This document shows positions 10,307 through 19,299 of a stretch of DNA of 64,000 nucleotides, one piece after another. A model generated the notes under the pieces. It did not search any database, was not told where the DNA came from, and was given only the letters and a program-made list of their open reading frames with translations. Numbering within the stretch: position 1 is the first letter of the stretch; every line of letters starts with the position of its first letter. Origin of the DNA: Serratia sp. PL17 (GTDB lineage: Bacteria; Pseudomonadota; Gammaproteobacteria; Enterobacterales; Enterobacteriaceae); NCBI RefSeq assembly GCF_017832355.1, contig NZ_JAFIBY010000001.1, positions 992,001 to 1,056,000 on the forward strand, in the 5' to 3' direction. A program made the position numbers and the translations under genes.

Positions 10307-12343
10307 ATGAACAAATTTGTCAGATTAACAGCAGTCGCGGGTCTGTTGTGGGCGGGTGTAAGTTACGGAGCGGACACAGCCAACATCCGCATCGATCAAC
10401 TGCCGCAGCTTCAGCAGGAACCGCAACATGCTACTGTGAGTGAGCGCGTAACGTCGCGCTTCACTCGCTCTCATTACCGCCAGTTCTCCCTCGACGCGGA
10501 CTTTTCAGGCAAGATATTTGATCGTTACCTGAATATGTTGGACTACAGCCATAATGTGTTGTTGGCCTCTGACGTGGCGCAATTCGCTAACAAGCGCGAT
10601 CAGCTTGGCGAAGAACTGAAAAGCGGTAAGCTGGATACGCCATACGCGCTGTACAATCTGGCCCAGAAACGCCGTTTTGAGCGTTACACCTATGCCTTAT
10701 CGCTGCTGGAAAAGCCAATGAGCTTCACCGGCAACGACACTATCGATCTCGACCGCAGCAAAGCGCCGTGGCCGAAAGACAAGGCCGAACTGGACAGCCT
10801 GTGGAATGCCAAAGTCAAATATGACGAGCTGAACCTCAAGCTGACCGGTAAGACCGACAAGGAAATACGTGACACGCTGACCAAACGCTATCAGTTCGCT
10901 ATCAAGCGCCTGACGCAAAGCAACAGCGAAGACGTATTCCAACTGGTAATGAATGCCTTTGCGCATGAAATCGACCCACATACCAATTACCTTTCTCCGC
11001 GCAACACCGAACAGTTCAATACCGAAATGAGCCTGTCATTGGAAGGCATTGGTGCTGTGTTGCAGATGGATGACGATTACACCCTCATCAATTCTATGGT
11101 GCCAGGTGGCCCGGCGGCGAAGAGCAAGGCGATCACCGTAGGTGACCGTATTGTTGGCGTTGGCCAAGCAGGCAAACCTATGGTTGATGTGATCGGTTGG
11201 CGCCTGGATGACGTGGTTTCCTTGATTAAGGGGCCAAAGGGCAGCAAAGTGCGCCTGGATATCCTGCCGGCTGGCAAAGGCACCAAAACACGGGTGGTTA
11301 CGCTGACCCGTGAGCGCATCCGTCTGGAAGATCGTGCGGTGAAAATGACCATCAAGACCGTCGGCAATGAGAAAGTCGCGGTGATGGATATTCCCGGCTT
11401 CTACGTTGGCCTGACCGATGATGTGAAAGTGCAGTTGCAGAAGATGGCCAAGCAAAACGTCAAGAGCCTGATCATCGATCTGCGCACCAACGGTGGCGGT
11501 GCGCTGACTGAGGCGGTATCGCTGTCTGGCCTGTTCATTCCGAGCGGCCCGGTTGTGCAGGTACGTGACAACAACGGTAAAGTGCGTGAAGACGCAGACA
11601 CCGACGGTGTGACCTACTACAAAGGGCCATTGGTGGTACTTGTTGACCGTTTCAGCGCCTCGGCATCCGAGATCTTTGCTGCAGCAATGCAGGACTACGG
11701 CCGTGCCCTGATCGTCGGTGAACCCACCTTCGGTAAAGGCACTGTGCAGCAGTACCGTTCGCTGAACCGCATTTACGATCAGATGCTGCGTCCGGAATGG
11801 CCGGCCTTGGGTTCTGTGCAGTACACCATTCAGAAGTTCTACCGCGTCAATGGCGGCAGTACTCAACGTAAGGGTGTGACGCCGGATATCCTGATGCCAA
11901 CCGGTGTTGATCCCGCGGAAACCGGTGAAGCGTTTGAAGATAACGCGATGCCGTGGGACAGCATCAATGCTGCGACCTACACCAAAACCGGCGACTTGAA
12001 GCCGTTCGAACCTGAACTGCTGAAAGATCATGAGCAGCGCATCGCGAAGGATCCTGAGTTCCAGTACATCGCGCAGGATATCGCGCATTACAAGGCACTG
12101 AAGGACAAGCGTAACATCGTTTCACTCAACCTCGCCCAGCGTGAGAAAGAGAACCACGATGATGATGCTACCCGTTTGCAGCGGATTAATGATCGTCTGC
12201 AGCGTGCCGGTAAGAAGCCGCTGAAGTCGCTGGATGATTTGCCGAAGGATTACCAGGAACCAGACCCATACCTGGATGAAACCGTGCATATCGCACTGGA
12301 TCTGGCGCACCTTGACCAGGCGCAGCCAGCGGCGGCGAAGTAA
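10307..12343 (+). CDS. prc: Tail-specific periplasmic protease Prc (Tsp)
   Basis: A 678-residue carboxy-terminal processing protease. ATG 10307 is used because it gives a signal peptide (MNKFVRLTAVAGLLWAGVSYGA) with GGAGG upstream; the frame extends further but overlaps proQ. A PDZ domain lies near residues 240-320 (GIGAVLQMDDDY, GGPAAKSKAI, GDRIVGV). The serine-lysine catalytic pair is in DRFSASASE (about 450) and TFGKGTVQ (Lys about 477). Prc degrades proteins with nonpolar C-termini, including MepS and the precursor of FtsI. A clear terminator follows. Confidence 0.96.
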   Translation: MNKFVRLTAVAGLLWAGVSYGADTANIRIDQLPQLQQEPQHATVSERVTSRFTRSHYRQFSLDADFSGKIFDRYLNMLDYSHNVLLASDVAQFANKRDQLGEELKSGKLDTPYALYNLAQKRRFERYTYALSLLEKPMSFTGNDTIDLDRSKAPWPKDKAELDSLWNAKVKYDELNLKLTGKTDKEIRDTLTKRYQFAIKRLTQSNSEDVFQLVMNAFAHEIDPHTNYLSPRNTEQFNTEMSLSLEGIGAVLQMDDDYTLINSMVPGGPAAKSKAITVGDRIVGVGQAGKPMVDVIGWRLDDVVSLIKGPKGSKVRLDILPAGKGTKTRVVTLTRERIRLEDRAVKMTIKTVGNEKVAVMDIPGFYVGLTDDVKVQLQKMAKQNVKSLIIDLRTNGGGALTEAVSLSGLFIPSGPVVQVRDNNGKVREDADTDGVTYYKGPLVVLVDRFSASASEIFAAAMQDYGRALIVGEPTFGKGTVQQYRSLNRIYDQMLRPEWPALGSVQYTIQKFYRVNGGSTQRKGVTPDILMPTGVDPAETGEAFEDNAMPWDSINAATYTKTGDLKPFEPELLKDHEQRIAKDPEFQYIAQDIAHYKALKDKRNIVSLNLAQREKENHDDDATRLQRINDRLQRAGKKPLKSLDDLPKDYQEPDPYLDETVHIALDLAHLDQAQPAAAK

Positions 12344-12365
12344 CGCAGTCGAACATCAGCAAATG

Positions 12366-12392
12366 AAAAGCGCACCCAAGGGTGCGCTTTTT
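12366..12392 (+). terminator. Intrinsic terminator of proQ-prc
   Basis: Stem GCGCACC, loop CAAG, GGTGCGC, followed by five T residues; 23 bases after the prc stop. Confidence 0.9.
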
Positions 12393-12440
12393 AATGGGCG
12401 CTCCTGAAGCGTTTTTCGACGTTAAACACAGGGTGGGAAC

Positions 12441-12827
12441 ATGATGGTGAGCAACTTAACTCCTGCAATGCGTACTCTGCTGCGGCTCGAAGCGCTGCTG
12501 GTTCTGATCCTGTCTGTCGCGATATATCATTACCAACACTATAGCGGGTGGCTGTTTGCCGGTTGTTTTCTGCTGCCTGACATTTCATTTATCGCCTATG
12601 CACTGGGTAAAAAGGCCGGGGCGCTCGGGTATAACATCGCACATTCCTATATAGGCCCGATACTCTGTGGCCTGGTGTTTGTCTGGCTCCAACAGCCGTT
12701 TTGGCTGATGGCTGCACTGATTTGGTGTGCGCATATTGGCTTTGACCGCACGCTGGGCTATGGGCTGAAATACGCTGAAGGATTTGGTTATACTCATCTC
12801 GGGCGTTTGAATAATAAACAGCGCTGA
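12441..12827 (+). CDS. DUF4260 family membrane protein
   Basis: A 128-residue hydrophobic protein with about four membrane segments (LLVLILSVAIYHY, GWLFAGCFLLPDISFIAY, IGPILCGLVFVWL, FWLMAALIWCAHIGFDR). The DUF4260 hallmarks are the LLPDISF motif near the first third and the terminal HIGFDRTLGYGLKY. No biochemical role is established for the family. It sits between prc and htpX, a position that is empty in E. coli, and has its own short leader with GGTGGGA upstream of ATG 12441 (ATG 12444 is an alternative). Function unknown. Confidence 0.85.
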   Translation: MMVSNLTPAMRTLLRLEALLVLILSVAIYHYQHYSGWLFAGCFLLPDISFIAYALGKKAGALGYNIAHSYIGPILCGLVFVWLQQPFWLMAALIWCAHIGFDRTLGYGLKYAEGFGYTHLGRLNNKQR

Positions 12828-12942
12828 TTTTCCGTTAGAAAACCCACCTCTTTATGCAACAATCGTTTACAATTTGAAAAGCATTGCTCGCGCGCCGTTT
12901 TTGTAAAGTTTCGTATTTTTAGTAGGTTAATGGCGTGGAACT

Positions 12943-12969
12943 CTTGAAACTGTGACGAATGCCCATACG
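12943..12969 (+). promoter_or_regulatory. Sigma-32-like promoter of htpX
   Basis: CTTGAAA (12943-12949), a 12-base spacer and CCCATAC (12962-12968) match the heat-shock sigma factor consensus (CTTGAAA, spacer 11-16, CCCCATnT), 55 bases before the htpX start. HtpX is a known heat-shock protein in E. coli. Confidence 0.7.
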
Positions 12970-13024
12970 ATCTAGGGTATCCGAGACAGCGTTTTGTTAA
13001 CATTTATGAGGAAGTAAACATTTT

Positions 13025-13903
13025 ATGATGCGTATAGCTCTGTTCCTGCTCACCAACCTGGCGGTGATGTTGGTTTTCGGGCTGGTACTCAGCCTGACGG
13101 GAATCCAATCCAGTAGCGTTCAGGGCCTGATGATCATGGCTGGTCTGTTCGGCTTCGGCGGCTCGTTTGTCTCATTGCTGATGTCCAAATGGATGGCGCT
13201 GCGCTCCGTTGGCGGGGAAGTGATTGAACAACCGCGTAACGAAACTGAAAACTGGTTGCTGGAAACAGTACGCCGTCAGTCACAACAGGCAGGCATCGCC
13301 ATGCCGCAGGTGGCGATTTACCATGCACCGGATATTAACGCCTTTGCTACAGGCGCACGCCGTAATGCGTCGCTGGTTGCTGTCAGCACCGGTCTGTTGC
13401 AGAGCATGAGCCGTGACGAAGCGGAAGCGGTTATTGCCCACGAAATCAGCCACGTTGCCAACGGCGACATGGTCACCATGACGCTGATTCAGGGTGTCGT
13501 AAACACCTTCGTGATCTTTATCTCACGTCTGATCGCGCAGGCGGCCGCAGGCTTCCTGGGCAACCGTGACGGCGAAGGGGAAGGCAACGGTAACCCGATG
13601 ATCTATTTCGGTGTGTCGATGGTATTGGAACTGGTGTTCGGTATCCTGGCCAGCATTATCACCATGTGGTTCTCACGCCACCGTGAGTTTTACGCCGATG
13701 CCGGCTCTGCCAAACTGGTTGGTCGCGAGAAAATGATTGCGGCGCTGCAACGCTTGAAAACCAGTTACGAACCGCAGGAAGCGGGCAACATGATGGCGTT
13801 CTGCATCAACGGCAAATCCAAGTCGTTCAGCGAACTGTTCATGTCGCACCCGCCGCTCGATAAACGTATCGAAGCGCTGCGTTCAGGCCAGTACCTGAAG
13901 TAA
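13025..13903 (+). CDS. htpX: Membrane-bound heat-shock zinc protease HtpX
   Basis: A 292-residue M48B metalloprotease. Two N-terminal membrane segments ([19 protein letters not shown] and [19 protein letters not shown]) precede the catalytic domain with zinc motif HEISH (139-143), a third ligand region [11 protein letters not shown], and two more hydrophobic segments between them. HtpX works with FtsH in quality control of inner-membrane proteins. ATG 13025 (MMRIAL, the same start as E. coli) follows GAGGAAG at a loose spacing of about 12. A heat-shock-like promoter and a downstream terminator frame it as a single-gene unit. Confidence 0.96.
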   Translation: MMRIALFLLTNLAVMLVFGLVLSLTGIQSSSVQGLMIMAGLFGFGGSFVSLLMSKWMALRSVGGEVIEQPRNETENWLLETVRRQSQQAGIAMPQVAIYHAPDINAFATGARRNASLVAVSTGLLQSMSRDEAEAVIAHEISHVANGDMVTMTLIQGVVNTFVIFISRLIAQAAAGFLGNRDGEGEGNGNPMIYFGVSMVLELVFGILASIITMWFSRHREFYADAGSAKLVGREKMIAALQRLKTSYEPQEAGNMMAFCINGKSKSFSELFMSHPPLDKRIEALRSGQYLK

Positions 13904-13915
13904 CCCTGATAACGT

Positions 13916-13945
13916 TAAAAACCCCGGCTTGCCGGGGTTTTTTTA
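13916..13945 (+). terminator. Intrinsic terminator between htpX and yebQ
   Basis: ACCCCGGC-TT-GCCGGGGT stem flanked by A residues on the left and seven T residues on the right; can serve both converging genes. Confidence 0.9.
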
Positions 13946-13951
13946 TGCCTG

Positions 13952-15346
13952 CTATTTGGCTTGTTGGTGGCTTTCTACCGGTTGTACCCGCGGTTGAGTA
14001 ATACGCAAACTGCTGACCGCCGCCGCCAATGTGGCAAAGGTGCCCGCCAGGATCAGTGAGGCATGAGTACCTGAGGCAGGGAACAGGTTAAACATCAGCG
14101 CCACCAAGGCTGCGCCGGAGGTTTGCCCCAACAACCGTGCGGTGCCGAGCATGCCGCTGGCTCCGCCGCTACGGTTACGTGGAGCGGCGGAAATAATCGT
14201 GTGGTTATTGGGCGATTGGAACAACCCGAAACCAGCGCCGCACAGGACCATACGCCAGATAATATCCATGTCCGACGGGTTATGCGGCAGCATCGCCAGC
14301 AGGAATAACCCCGATGCAAACACGGCCAGGCCTATACACCCGAGCAGCCCGGCGTGGACGCGTTCTACCAGCCGCCCTGCGAGGGGGGCCATGACGATAA
14401 TGGCTAACGGCCACGGCGTTAGCAGCAGCCCGGTGGCGACCTCATCACGGCCCAACGTGCTTTGCAAAAAGAACGGCAATGAGACCATAGCCAACATCTG
14501 TGCCGCGAACGAACAAATTGATGTGCCCATCGACAGTGCAAAAATGGGGATGCGCAGCAGATCTACCGGCAGCAACGGAAATTCCTGGCGCAGCTGGCGG
14601 CGGACAAAGAAGAAGCCAATCACCAGTAGTGCTGCGATTTCGCTGAAAATCAACGTCAGGCTCTGGCCTTGAGCAAAGCCGCTGATGGCGGTAATCAACA
14701 ACCCGAAGGTCAGCGCGTTCATCACGGCGCTGGTCGGGTCAAAGCGCTGGTTAGTACTTTTCTGGCTATTGGCCGGAAGATATTTCATCCCCAGCAACAG
14801 CGCCACAATGCCGATCGGCAAGTTGATGGCGAACAACCATTGCCAGGATGCTACCGACAGGATCGCTGCCGCTACCGTGGGGCCAGCCGCCGACGAGAAG
14901 GCGACAATCAGCGAATTGATGCCCATACCGCGCCCAAGGAAGCGCTGCGGATAGATAATGCGGATTAATGCGGTGTTGACGCTCATGATGGCGGCGGCGC
15001 CAAAACCTTGCAGCACGCGGGCGATGGTCAGTGTCGTCAGTGAGTCGGACAGGGCGCAAAACAGTGATGTAACGCTGAAAACCAGCAGGCCAGCCTGGTA
15101 GATGCGGCGATAGCCAATCAAGTCGCCGAGTGAGGCCAACGACAGCAGTGAAATGGTAATGGCTAACTGATAGGCGTTCACTACCCAGATGGAGCTGGCT
15201 GGGCTGGCATTCAGATCGCGGGCGATGGTTGGCAGTGCCACGTTGGCAATCGCACCGTCGAGCACTGAAACGGTAATGCCCAGGGCAATGGCAAGGATAG
15301 CCCCATAGCGCTGCGGGACGGGGAGGCCGTCAGTACAAGGACGCAT
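13952..15346 (-). CDS. yebQ: MFS drug/metabolite exporter YebQ
   Basis: A 464-residue major facilitator of the 14-segment DHA2 type. The N-terminus (LPVPQRYGAILAIALG) and motif C-like VLDGAIANVALPTIARDL are those of E. coli YebQ, and the protein is co-linear with it to the end. Motif A-like LGDLIGYRRIYQAG follows the second membrane segment. ATG 15346 is chosen because it aligns with E. coli; the frame runs 28 codons further up without similarity. Substrate unknown; likely proton-driven export. As in E. coli it neighbours htpX and kdgR. Confidence 0.92.
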   Translation of the reverse strand: MRPCTDGLPVPQRYGAILAIALGITVSVLDGAIANVALPTIARDLNASPASSIWVVNAYQLAITISLLSLASLGDLIGYRRIYQAGLLVFSVTSLFCALSDSLTTLTIARVLQGFGAAAIMSVNTALIRIIYPQRFLGRGMGINSLIVAFSSAAGPTVAAAILSVASWQWLFAINLPIGIVALLLGMKYLPANSQKSTNQRFDPTSAVMNALTFGLLITAISGFAQGQSLTLIFSEIAALLVIGFFFVRRQLRQEFPLLPVDLLRIPIFALSMGTSICSFAAQMLAMVSLPFFLQSTLGRDEVATGLLLTPWPLAIIVMAPLAGRLVERVHAGLLGCIGLAVFASGLFLLAMLPHNPSDMDIIWRMVLCGAGFGLFQSPNNHTIISAAPRNRSGGASGMLGTARLLGQTSGAALVALMFNLFPASGTHASLILAGTFATLAAAVSSLRITQPRVQPVESHQQAK

Positions 15347-15571
15347 GTTGATCTCGGCGGTATTAATTCGGGGGAGTATTATCATGCTAATCATATTCGT
15401 CTGCGATTGCATCCACAGTTTCGCACGCAATTGTAATAACCAATGAGAGCGAAACGCCTAACCCTTTCCCTCTCAGGCATTTATCTCTTGGCTGGATTGC
15501 ATGGTCTCTGAGGTACCGCGTATACTGAAACCCGTGTTCAAATTTCTTAAAACAGAAGCTGGGTAGGATAT

Positions 15572-16363
15572 ATGGTTAACGCAGATCCAGATAAGCAACC
15601 GGATGCCGTGTCGTCGGTGCTAAAGGTTTTTGGTATCTTGCAGGCGCTGGGCGAGGAACGCGAGATCGGCATTACTGAGCTTTCCCAGCGGGTGATGATG
15701 TCCAAAAGTACTGTCTACCGTTTTTTGCAAACCATGAAGTCCTTGGGCTATGTGTCGCAGGAAGACGAGTCGGAAAAATATGCGCTTACTCTCAAGCTGT
15801 TTGAACTGGGAGCCAAGTCGTTACAGAGCGTTGATCTGATCCGCATCGCTGACGTCCAAATGCGTGAACTGTCGAGTCACACCCGTGAAGCCATTCACCT
15901 TGGGGCATTGGATGAAGATAGCATTGTCTACATCCACAAAATCGATGCCATGTATAACTTGCGCATGTACTCTCGCATAGGCCGCCGTAACCCCCTGCAT
16001 AGCACTGCGATTGGCAAAGTGCTGCTGGCCTGGCGCGATCGGGCGGAAGTAACCCACATCCTGTCGCAGGTTGAATTTACCCGCAGTACTCCGAACACCC
16101 TGACCGACGCCGCTGCGCTGTTGTCAGTGTTGGATCAGGTGCGTGAACAGGGCGTGGGCGAAGATATTGAAGAGCAGGAAGAAGGGTTACGCTGTATAGC
16201 CGTGCCGGTATTTGACCGCTTTGGCGTAGTCACTGCGGGTCTGAGCATTTCGTTCCCTTCTATTCGTTACTCCGAAGACGCGAAGGCCGATTACATCAAA
16301 CGTTTGCATACCGCCGCGCGTAACATTTCCGAGCAAATGGGTTACCACGACTATCCATTCTGA
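15572..16363 (+). CDS. kdgR: IclR-family repressor KdgR
   Basis: A 263-residue IclR-type regulator. A winged helix-turn-helix at about residues 20-80 (ITELSQRVMMSKSTVYRFLQ) precedes the IclR effector domain (EAIHLGALDEDSIVYIHKID, NPLHSTAIGKVLLAW, GEDIEEQEEGLRCIAVPVFD). KdgR represses pectin and hexuronate genes and responds to 2-keto-3-deoxygluconate. Very close to the Dickeya and E. coli proteins. Divergent from yebQ; followed by a strong terminator. Confidence 0.95.
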   Translation: MVNADPDKQPDAVSSVLKVFGILQALGEEREIGITELSQRVMMSKSTVYRFLQTMKSLGYVSQEDESEKYALTLKLFELGAKSLQSVDLIRIADVQMRELSSHTREAIHLGALDEDSIVYIHKIDAMYNLRMYSRIGRRNPLHSTAIGKVLLAWRDRAEVTHILSQVEFTRSTPNTLTDAAALLSVLDQVREQGVGEDIEEQEEGLRCIAVPVFDRFGVVTAGLSISFPSIRYSEDAKADYIKRLHTAARNISEQMGYHDYPF

Positions 16364-16385
16364 TCCCGTCGGTATAGGGCATTAA

Positions 16386-16416
16386 GGGCGCAGCCAGTCA
16401 TGGCTGCGCCTTTTTA
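16386..16416 (+). terminator. Intrinsic terminator after kdgR
   Basis: Perfect 10-bp stem GGCGCAGCCA / TGGCTGCGCC with loop GTCA and a T5 tail; lies between kdgR and the convergent phnR. Confidence 0.92.
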
Positions 16417-16450
16417 TTGTGGGCTTACGACGGCGCACCGGCATGCAGGA

Positions 16451-17170
16451 TTAAAGCGTATCAACCTCAATGCGCAGGCTGTCGTGGCGCCAATATTCGA
16501 TGTCGAAATCGAGAATGCGGCCTTGCTGATCGTAATTAAGTCGGCGCAGCAACAGTGCCGGCAGGCCAACCATCGCACCCAAGGCGGCAGCGGCATTGTG
16601 TGGCAGTGCGGTCGGGTAAAACGACAGGTGCATTTTGCGATAGGTCAGGTTGTAGTGTTGCTGATAAATCTCGGTCAGGCTGCCGTTTAGATCTCGGCGG
16701 AGTAGTTCCGGTACTCGCTCGGGCAGACAGTGATTTTCACAATAACAAATTGCCCGGTCATCGGCATAGCGCACACGGCGTAGCAGATAGATTTTATCCG
16801 ATGGCGCTAATGCCAGCGGTTGCATCACATCACGCGGTACCCTGGTTTTCTCAGCCGATAATAGCGCAGTGCGGGCCGCACGCCCCTGTTCCTGACACAA
16901 GCGGTGAAAGTTGGTGTTTTGCGTCGGATCTAACCACAGCCGTTCTGGCGTCACAAACCATCCCCGGCGATCGGCACGGTAAATGGCCCCGGTCGCTTCC
17001 AGTTGCGCCAGGCTTTCACGGACGGTAACCCGGGTCGTGGAGAAAATTGCGCACAGCTCGCGCTCAGAAGGCAGTTTATCTCCCGCCTGCAGTTCACCAA
17101 GAGTGATGCGCGCCTGTAACTGATCCTTGATTTGCAGGTAGTGGGGGATCTCGCTCTGATGTTCTTTCAT
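16451..17170 (-). CDS. phnR: GntR-family regulator PhnR of aminoethylphosphonate genes
   Basis: A 239-residue GntR/HutC-type regulator: winged helix-turn-helix at about residues 8-75 ([20 protein letters not shown]) and a UTRA ligand-binding domain ([44 protein letters not shown]). Divergent from phnWX, matching the Salmonella PhnR arrangement and sequence as I recall them. It probably senses 2-aminoethylphosphonate or a breakdown product. The name rests on that resemblance and the adjacent phnWX. No phosphonate transporter gene is nearby. Confidence 0.88.
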   Translation of the reverse strand: MKEHQSEIPHYLQIKDQLQARITLGELQAGDKLPSERELCAIFSTTRVTVRESLAQLEATGAIYRADRRGWFVTPERLWLDPTQNTNFHRLCQEQGRAARTALLSAEKTRVPRDVMQPLALAPSDKIYLLRRVRYADDRAICYCENHCLPERVPELLRRDLNGSLTEIYQQHYNLTYRKMHLSFYPTALPHNAAAALGAMVGLPALLLRRLNYDQQGRILDFDIEYWRHDSLRIEVDTL

Positions 17171-17274
17171 TTCAACTCGCTATGGCATTTTGGCACCTGC
17201 CCATTATACATGTGCAGATGAATTTTTTGTTTCAGCTGCGGTTGTCGTTTGACCCGAGAGCAAATTTACCGCCA

Positions 17275-17299
17275 CTATACCGCAATCTGGTATAGACCA
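17275..17299. promoter_or_regulatory. Candidate PhnR operator in the phnR-phnW gap
   Basis: Two overlapping dyads: a perfect CTATACC-N7-GGTATAG (17275-17295) and TGGTATAGACCA (17288-17299, arms TGGT/ACCA), 15 bases before the phnW start. Short dyads of this kind are typical GntR-family sites. Assignment to PhnR is inference from position. Confidence 0.6.
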
Positions 17300-17313
17300 A
17301 TTAGGTGAGTGAA

Positions 17314-18417
17314 ATGTCTGAACATGATTACCTGTTGTTAACGCCTGGCCCGCTGACCACGTCAAAAACGGTGAAAGAGGCCATGTTGTTCGATAGCTGT
17401 ACCTGGGATGAAGATTACAACCTGGGTGTGGTGCAGAACATCCGTCAGCAGTTGGTGGCGCTGGCGACTCAGTCGACCGGCTATACCTCGGTGTTATTGC
17501 AGGGCAGCGGCAGTTTTGCCGTAGAAGCGGTGTTGGGAACGGTGATTGGCCCACAGGACAAGCTGTTGATCGTCAACAACGGCGCTTATGGCGCGCGCAT
17601 GGTTGAGATGGCCAGGTTGATGGATATCAACCACCACGCATTCAACTGCGGTGAAGTGAATGAGCCGGATGTAGAAGCGATGGACGCTGTGCTGAAAAGC
17701 GATACGCGTATCAGTCATATCGCCATGGTGCATTGTGAAACCACGACGGGAATGCTCAACCCGCTGCAACGGGTCTCAGGTTTGGCGGCGCGTAATGGCA
17801 AAACCTTGATCGTGGACGCGATGAGCAGTTTCGGCGGCATTCCGCTGGATGTGGATGCGCTGGGCATTGATTATCTGATCAGCTCTGCCAATAAATGCAT
17901 ACAGGGCGTGCCGGGTTTTGCATTTGTGATAGCACGACGCAGCGAGCTGGAAAAGTGCATTGGGCGTTCGCGTTCGCTGTCACTGGACTTGTATGCTCAG
18001 TGGCGCTGCATGGAAGATAACGCCGGTAAATGGCGTTTCACGTCGCCAACCCATACTTTACTGGCTTTTGCGCAGGCCCTGCGCGAACTGGCGCAAGAAG
18101 GGGGCATTGGTGCCCGTAACGTCCGCTACCGTACTAATCAACAACGTTTGGTTGCAGGGATGCGCGCACTTGGATTTGAAACGTTGTTGGAAGACGATCT
18201 TCACTCGCCGATTATCACTGCCTTTTATTCGCCTAAGGCAGAAAATTACCGCTTTACAGAGTTCTACCAGCGCCTGAAGCAACAGGGCTTCGTTATTTAC
18301 CCCGGTAAGGTATCGCAGAGCGATTGCTTCCGTATAGGCAACATTGGCGAAGTCTATCCGCAAGATATTGAACGTTTGCTGGCCGCGGTCGGGCAAGCAA
18401 TGTATTGGGAGCGATAG
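17314..18417 (+). CDS. phnW: 2-Aminoethylphosphonate-pyruvate aminotransferase PhnW
   Basis: A 367-residue class-V, PLP-dependent aminotransferase that converts 2-aminoethylphosphonate plus pyruvate to phosphonoacetaldehyde plus alanine. The N-terminal [20 protein letters not shown], the [12 protein letters not shown] phosphate-binding region and the PLP lysine in [13 protein letters not shown] are those of PhnW. ATG 17314 is preferred over the in-frame GTG at 17305 because AGGTGAG lies at the right distance. Followed 7 bases later by phnX, the next enzyme of the pathway. Confidence 0.96.
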   Translation: MSEHDYLLLTPGPLTTSKTVKEAMLFDSCTWDEDYNLGVVQNIRQQLVALATQSTGYTSVLLQGSGSFAVEAVLGTVIGPQDKLLIVNNGAYGARMVEMARLMDINHHAFNCGEVNEPDVEAMDAVLKSDTRISHIAMVHCETTTGMLNPLQRVSGLAARNGKTLIVDAMSSFGGIPLDVDALGIDYLISSANKCIQGVPGFAFVIARRSELEKCIGRSRSLSLDLYAQWRCMEDNAGKWRFTSPTHTLLAFAQALRELAQEGGIGARNVRYRTNQQRLVAGMRALGFETLLEDDLHSPIITAFYSPKAENYRFTEFYQRLKQQGFVIYPGKVSQSDCFRIGNIGEVYPQDIERLLAAVGQAMYWER

Positions 18418-18424
18418 GATACCC

Positions 18425-19234
18425 ATGAACCAGATTAACGCAGTGATTCTCGACTGGGCCGGTACGACAGTGGACTTTGGTTCTTTTGCGCCGACGCAGA
18501 TTTTTGTCGAAGCCTTTAAGCAGACCTTTGATATCGACATTAGCTTGGCTGAAGCACGTGTTCCAATGGGGTTGGGCAAGTGGCAGCACATTGAAGCTTT
18601 GGGCAAGCTGCCGGCGGTAGATGCGCGCTGGCAACAAAAGCTCGGTCGTTCTATGAGCCATCAAGATATTGATGCGTTGTACCAAGCCTTTATGCCGCTG
18701 CAAATTGCCAAGGTCATCGACTTTGCCGACCCTATTGAGGGGGTTCCGCAGGTGATTGCCGCGTTACGTGAACAAGGCGTCAAGATTGGCTCCTGTTCAG
18801 GCTATCCGCGTGCAGTGATGGAGGTATTAGCACCTGCGGCAGCGCAGCGTGGCTATGCGCCGGACCATTGGGTATCGACGGATGATTTGGCCGTTGGCGG
18901 CCGTCCTGGGCCGTGGATGGCGTTACAGAACGTGATTATGCTGGGTATTGATGCCGTGGCGCATTGCGTCAAGGTGGACGACGCGGTGCCGGGTATCAGC
19001 GAGGGGATCAACGCGGGGATGTGGAGCATCGGGTTGGCGCTGTCGGGTAACGAATTCGGCGCCACCTGGGAGGAATACCAGCAAATGAATGATGAAGAGA
19101 TTGAACGGCGGCGCAGGTTGGCGGCGGATAAGTTGTATGCTGCCGGGGCACACTACGTGATTGATACATTGGTACAACTGCCGGGGGTGATTGCCGAAAT
19201 CAATCAGCGGTTGGCGAAGGGTGAACGGCCATAG
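18425..19234 (+). CDS. phnX: Phosphonoacetaldehyde hydrolase PhnX
   Basis: A 269-residue HAD-superfamily enzyme that cleaves phosphonoacetaldehyde to acetaldehyde and phosphate. HAD motif I is [17 protein letters not shown] (nucleophile Asp near residue 9, with the A-G-T-T pattern typical of phosphonatases); the cap region carries the Schiff-base lysine in [14 protein letters not shown]; motif II is [11 protein letters not shown] and the acidic motif is [13 protein letters not shown]. It starts 7 bases after phnW, so the two form an operon. Confidence 0.96.
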   Translation: MNQINAVILDWAGTTVDFGSFAPTQIFVEAFKQTFDIDISLAEARVPMGLGKWQHIEALGKLPAVDARWQQKLGRSMSHQDIDALYQAFMPLQIAKVIDFADPIEGVPQVIAALREQGVKIGSCSGYPRAVMEVLAPAAAQRGYAPDHWVSTDDLAVGGRPGPWMALQNVIMLGIDAVAHCVKVDDAVPGISEGINAGMWSIGLALSGNEFGATWEEYQQMNDEEIERRRRLAADKLYAAGAHYVIDTLVQLPGVIAEINQRLAKGERP

Positions 19235-19249
19235 TCGTTTCCCAGATAT

Positions 19250-19285
19250 AAAAAAACCGGGGCTGGTGAAAGCCCCGGTTTTTTT
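19250..19285. terminator. Bidirectional terminator between phnX and tcyP
   Basis: A 14-bp symmetrical stem (AAAAAACCGGGGCT / AGCCCCGGTTTTTT) with a 6-base loop serves both converging genes. Confidence 0.93.
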
Positions 19286-19299
19286 AGTGCTGACGAAAT

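Noticed and set aside
11036-12088. 350-codon frame antisense to prc
   Set aside because: It lies entirely within prc on the other strand, where the codon pattern of a GC-balanced gene leaves long open frames; no domain is recognisable.
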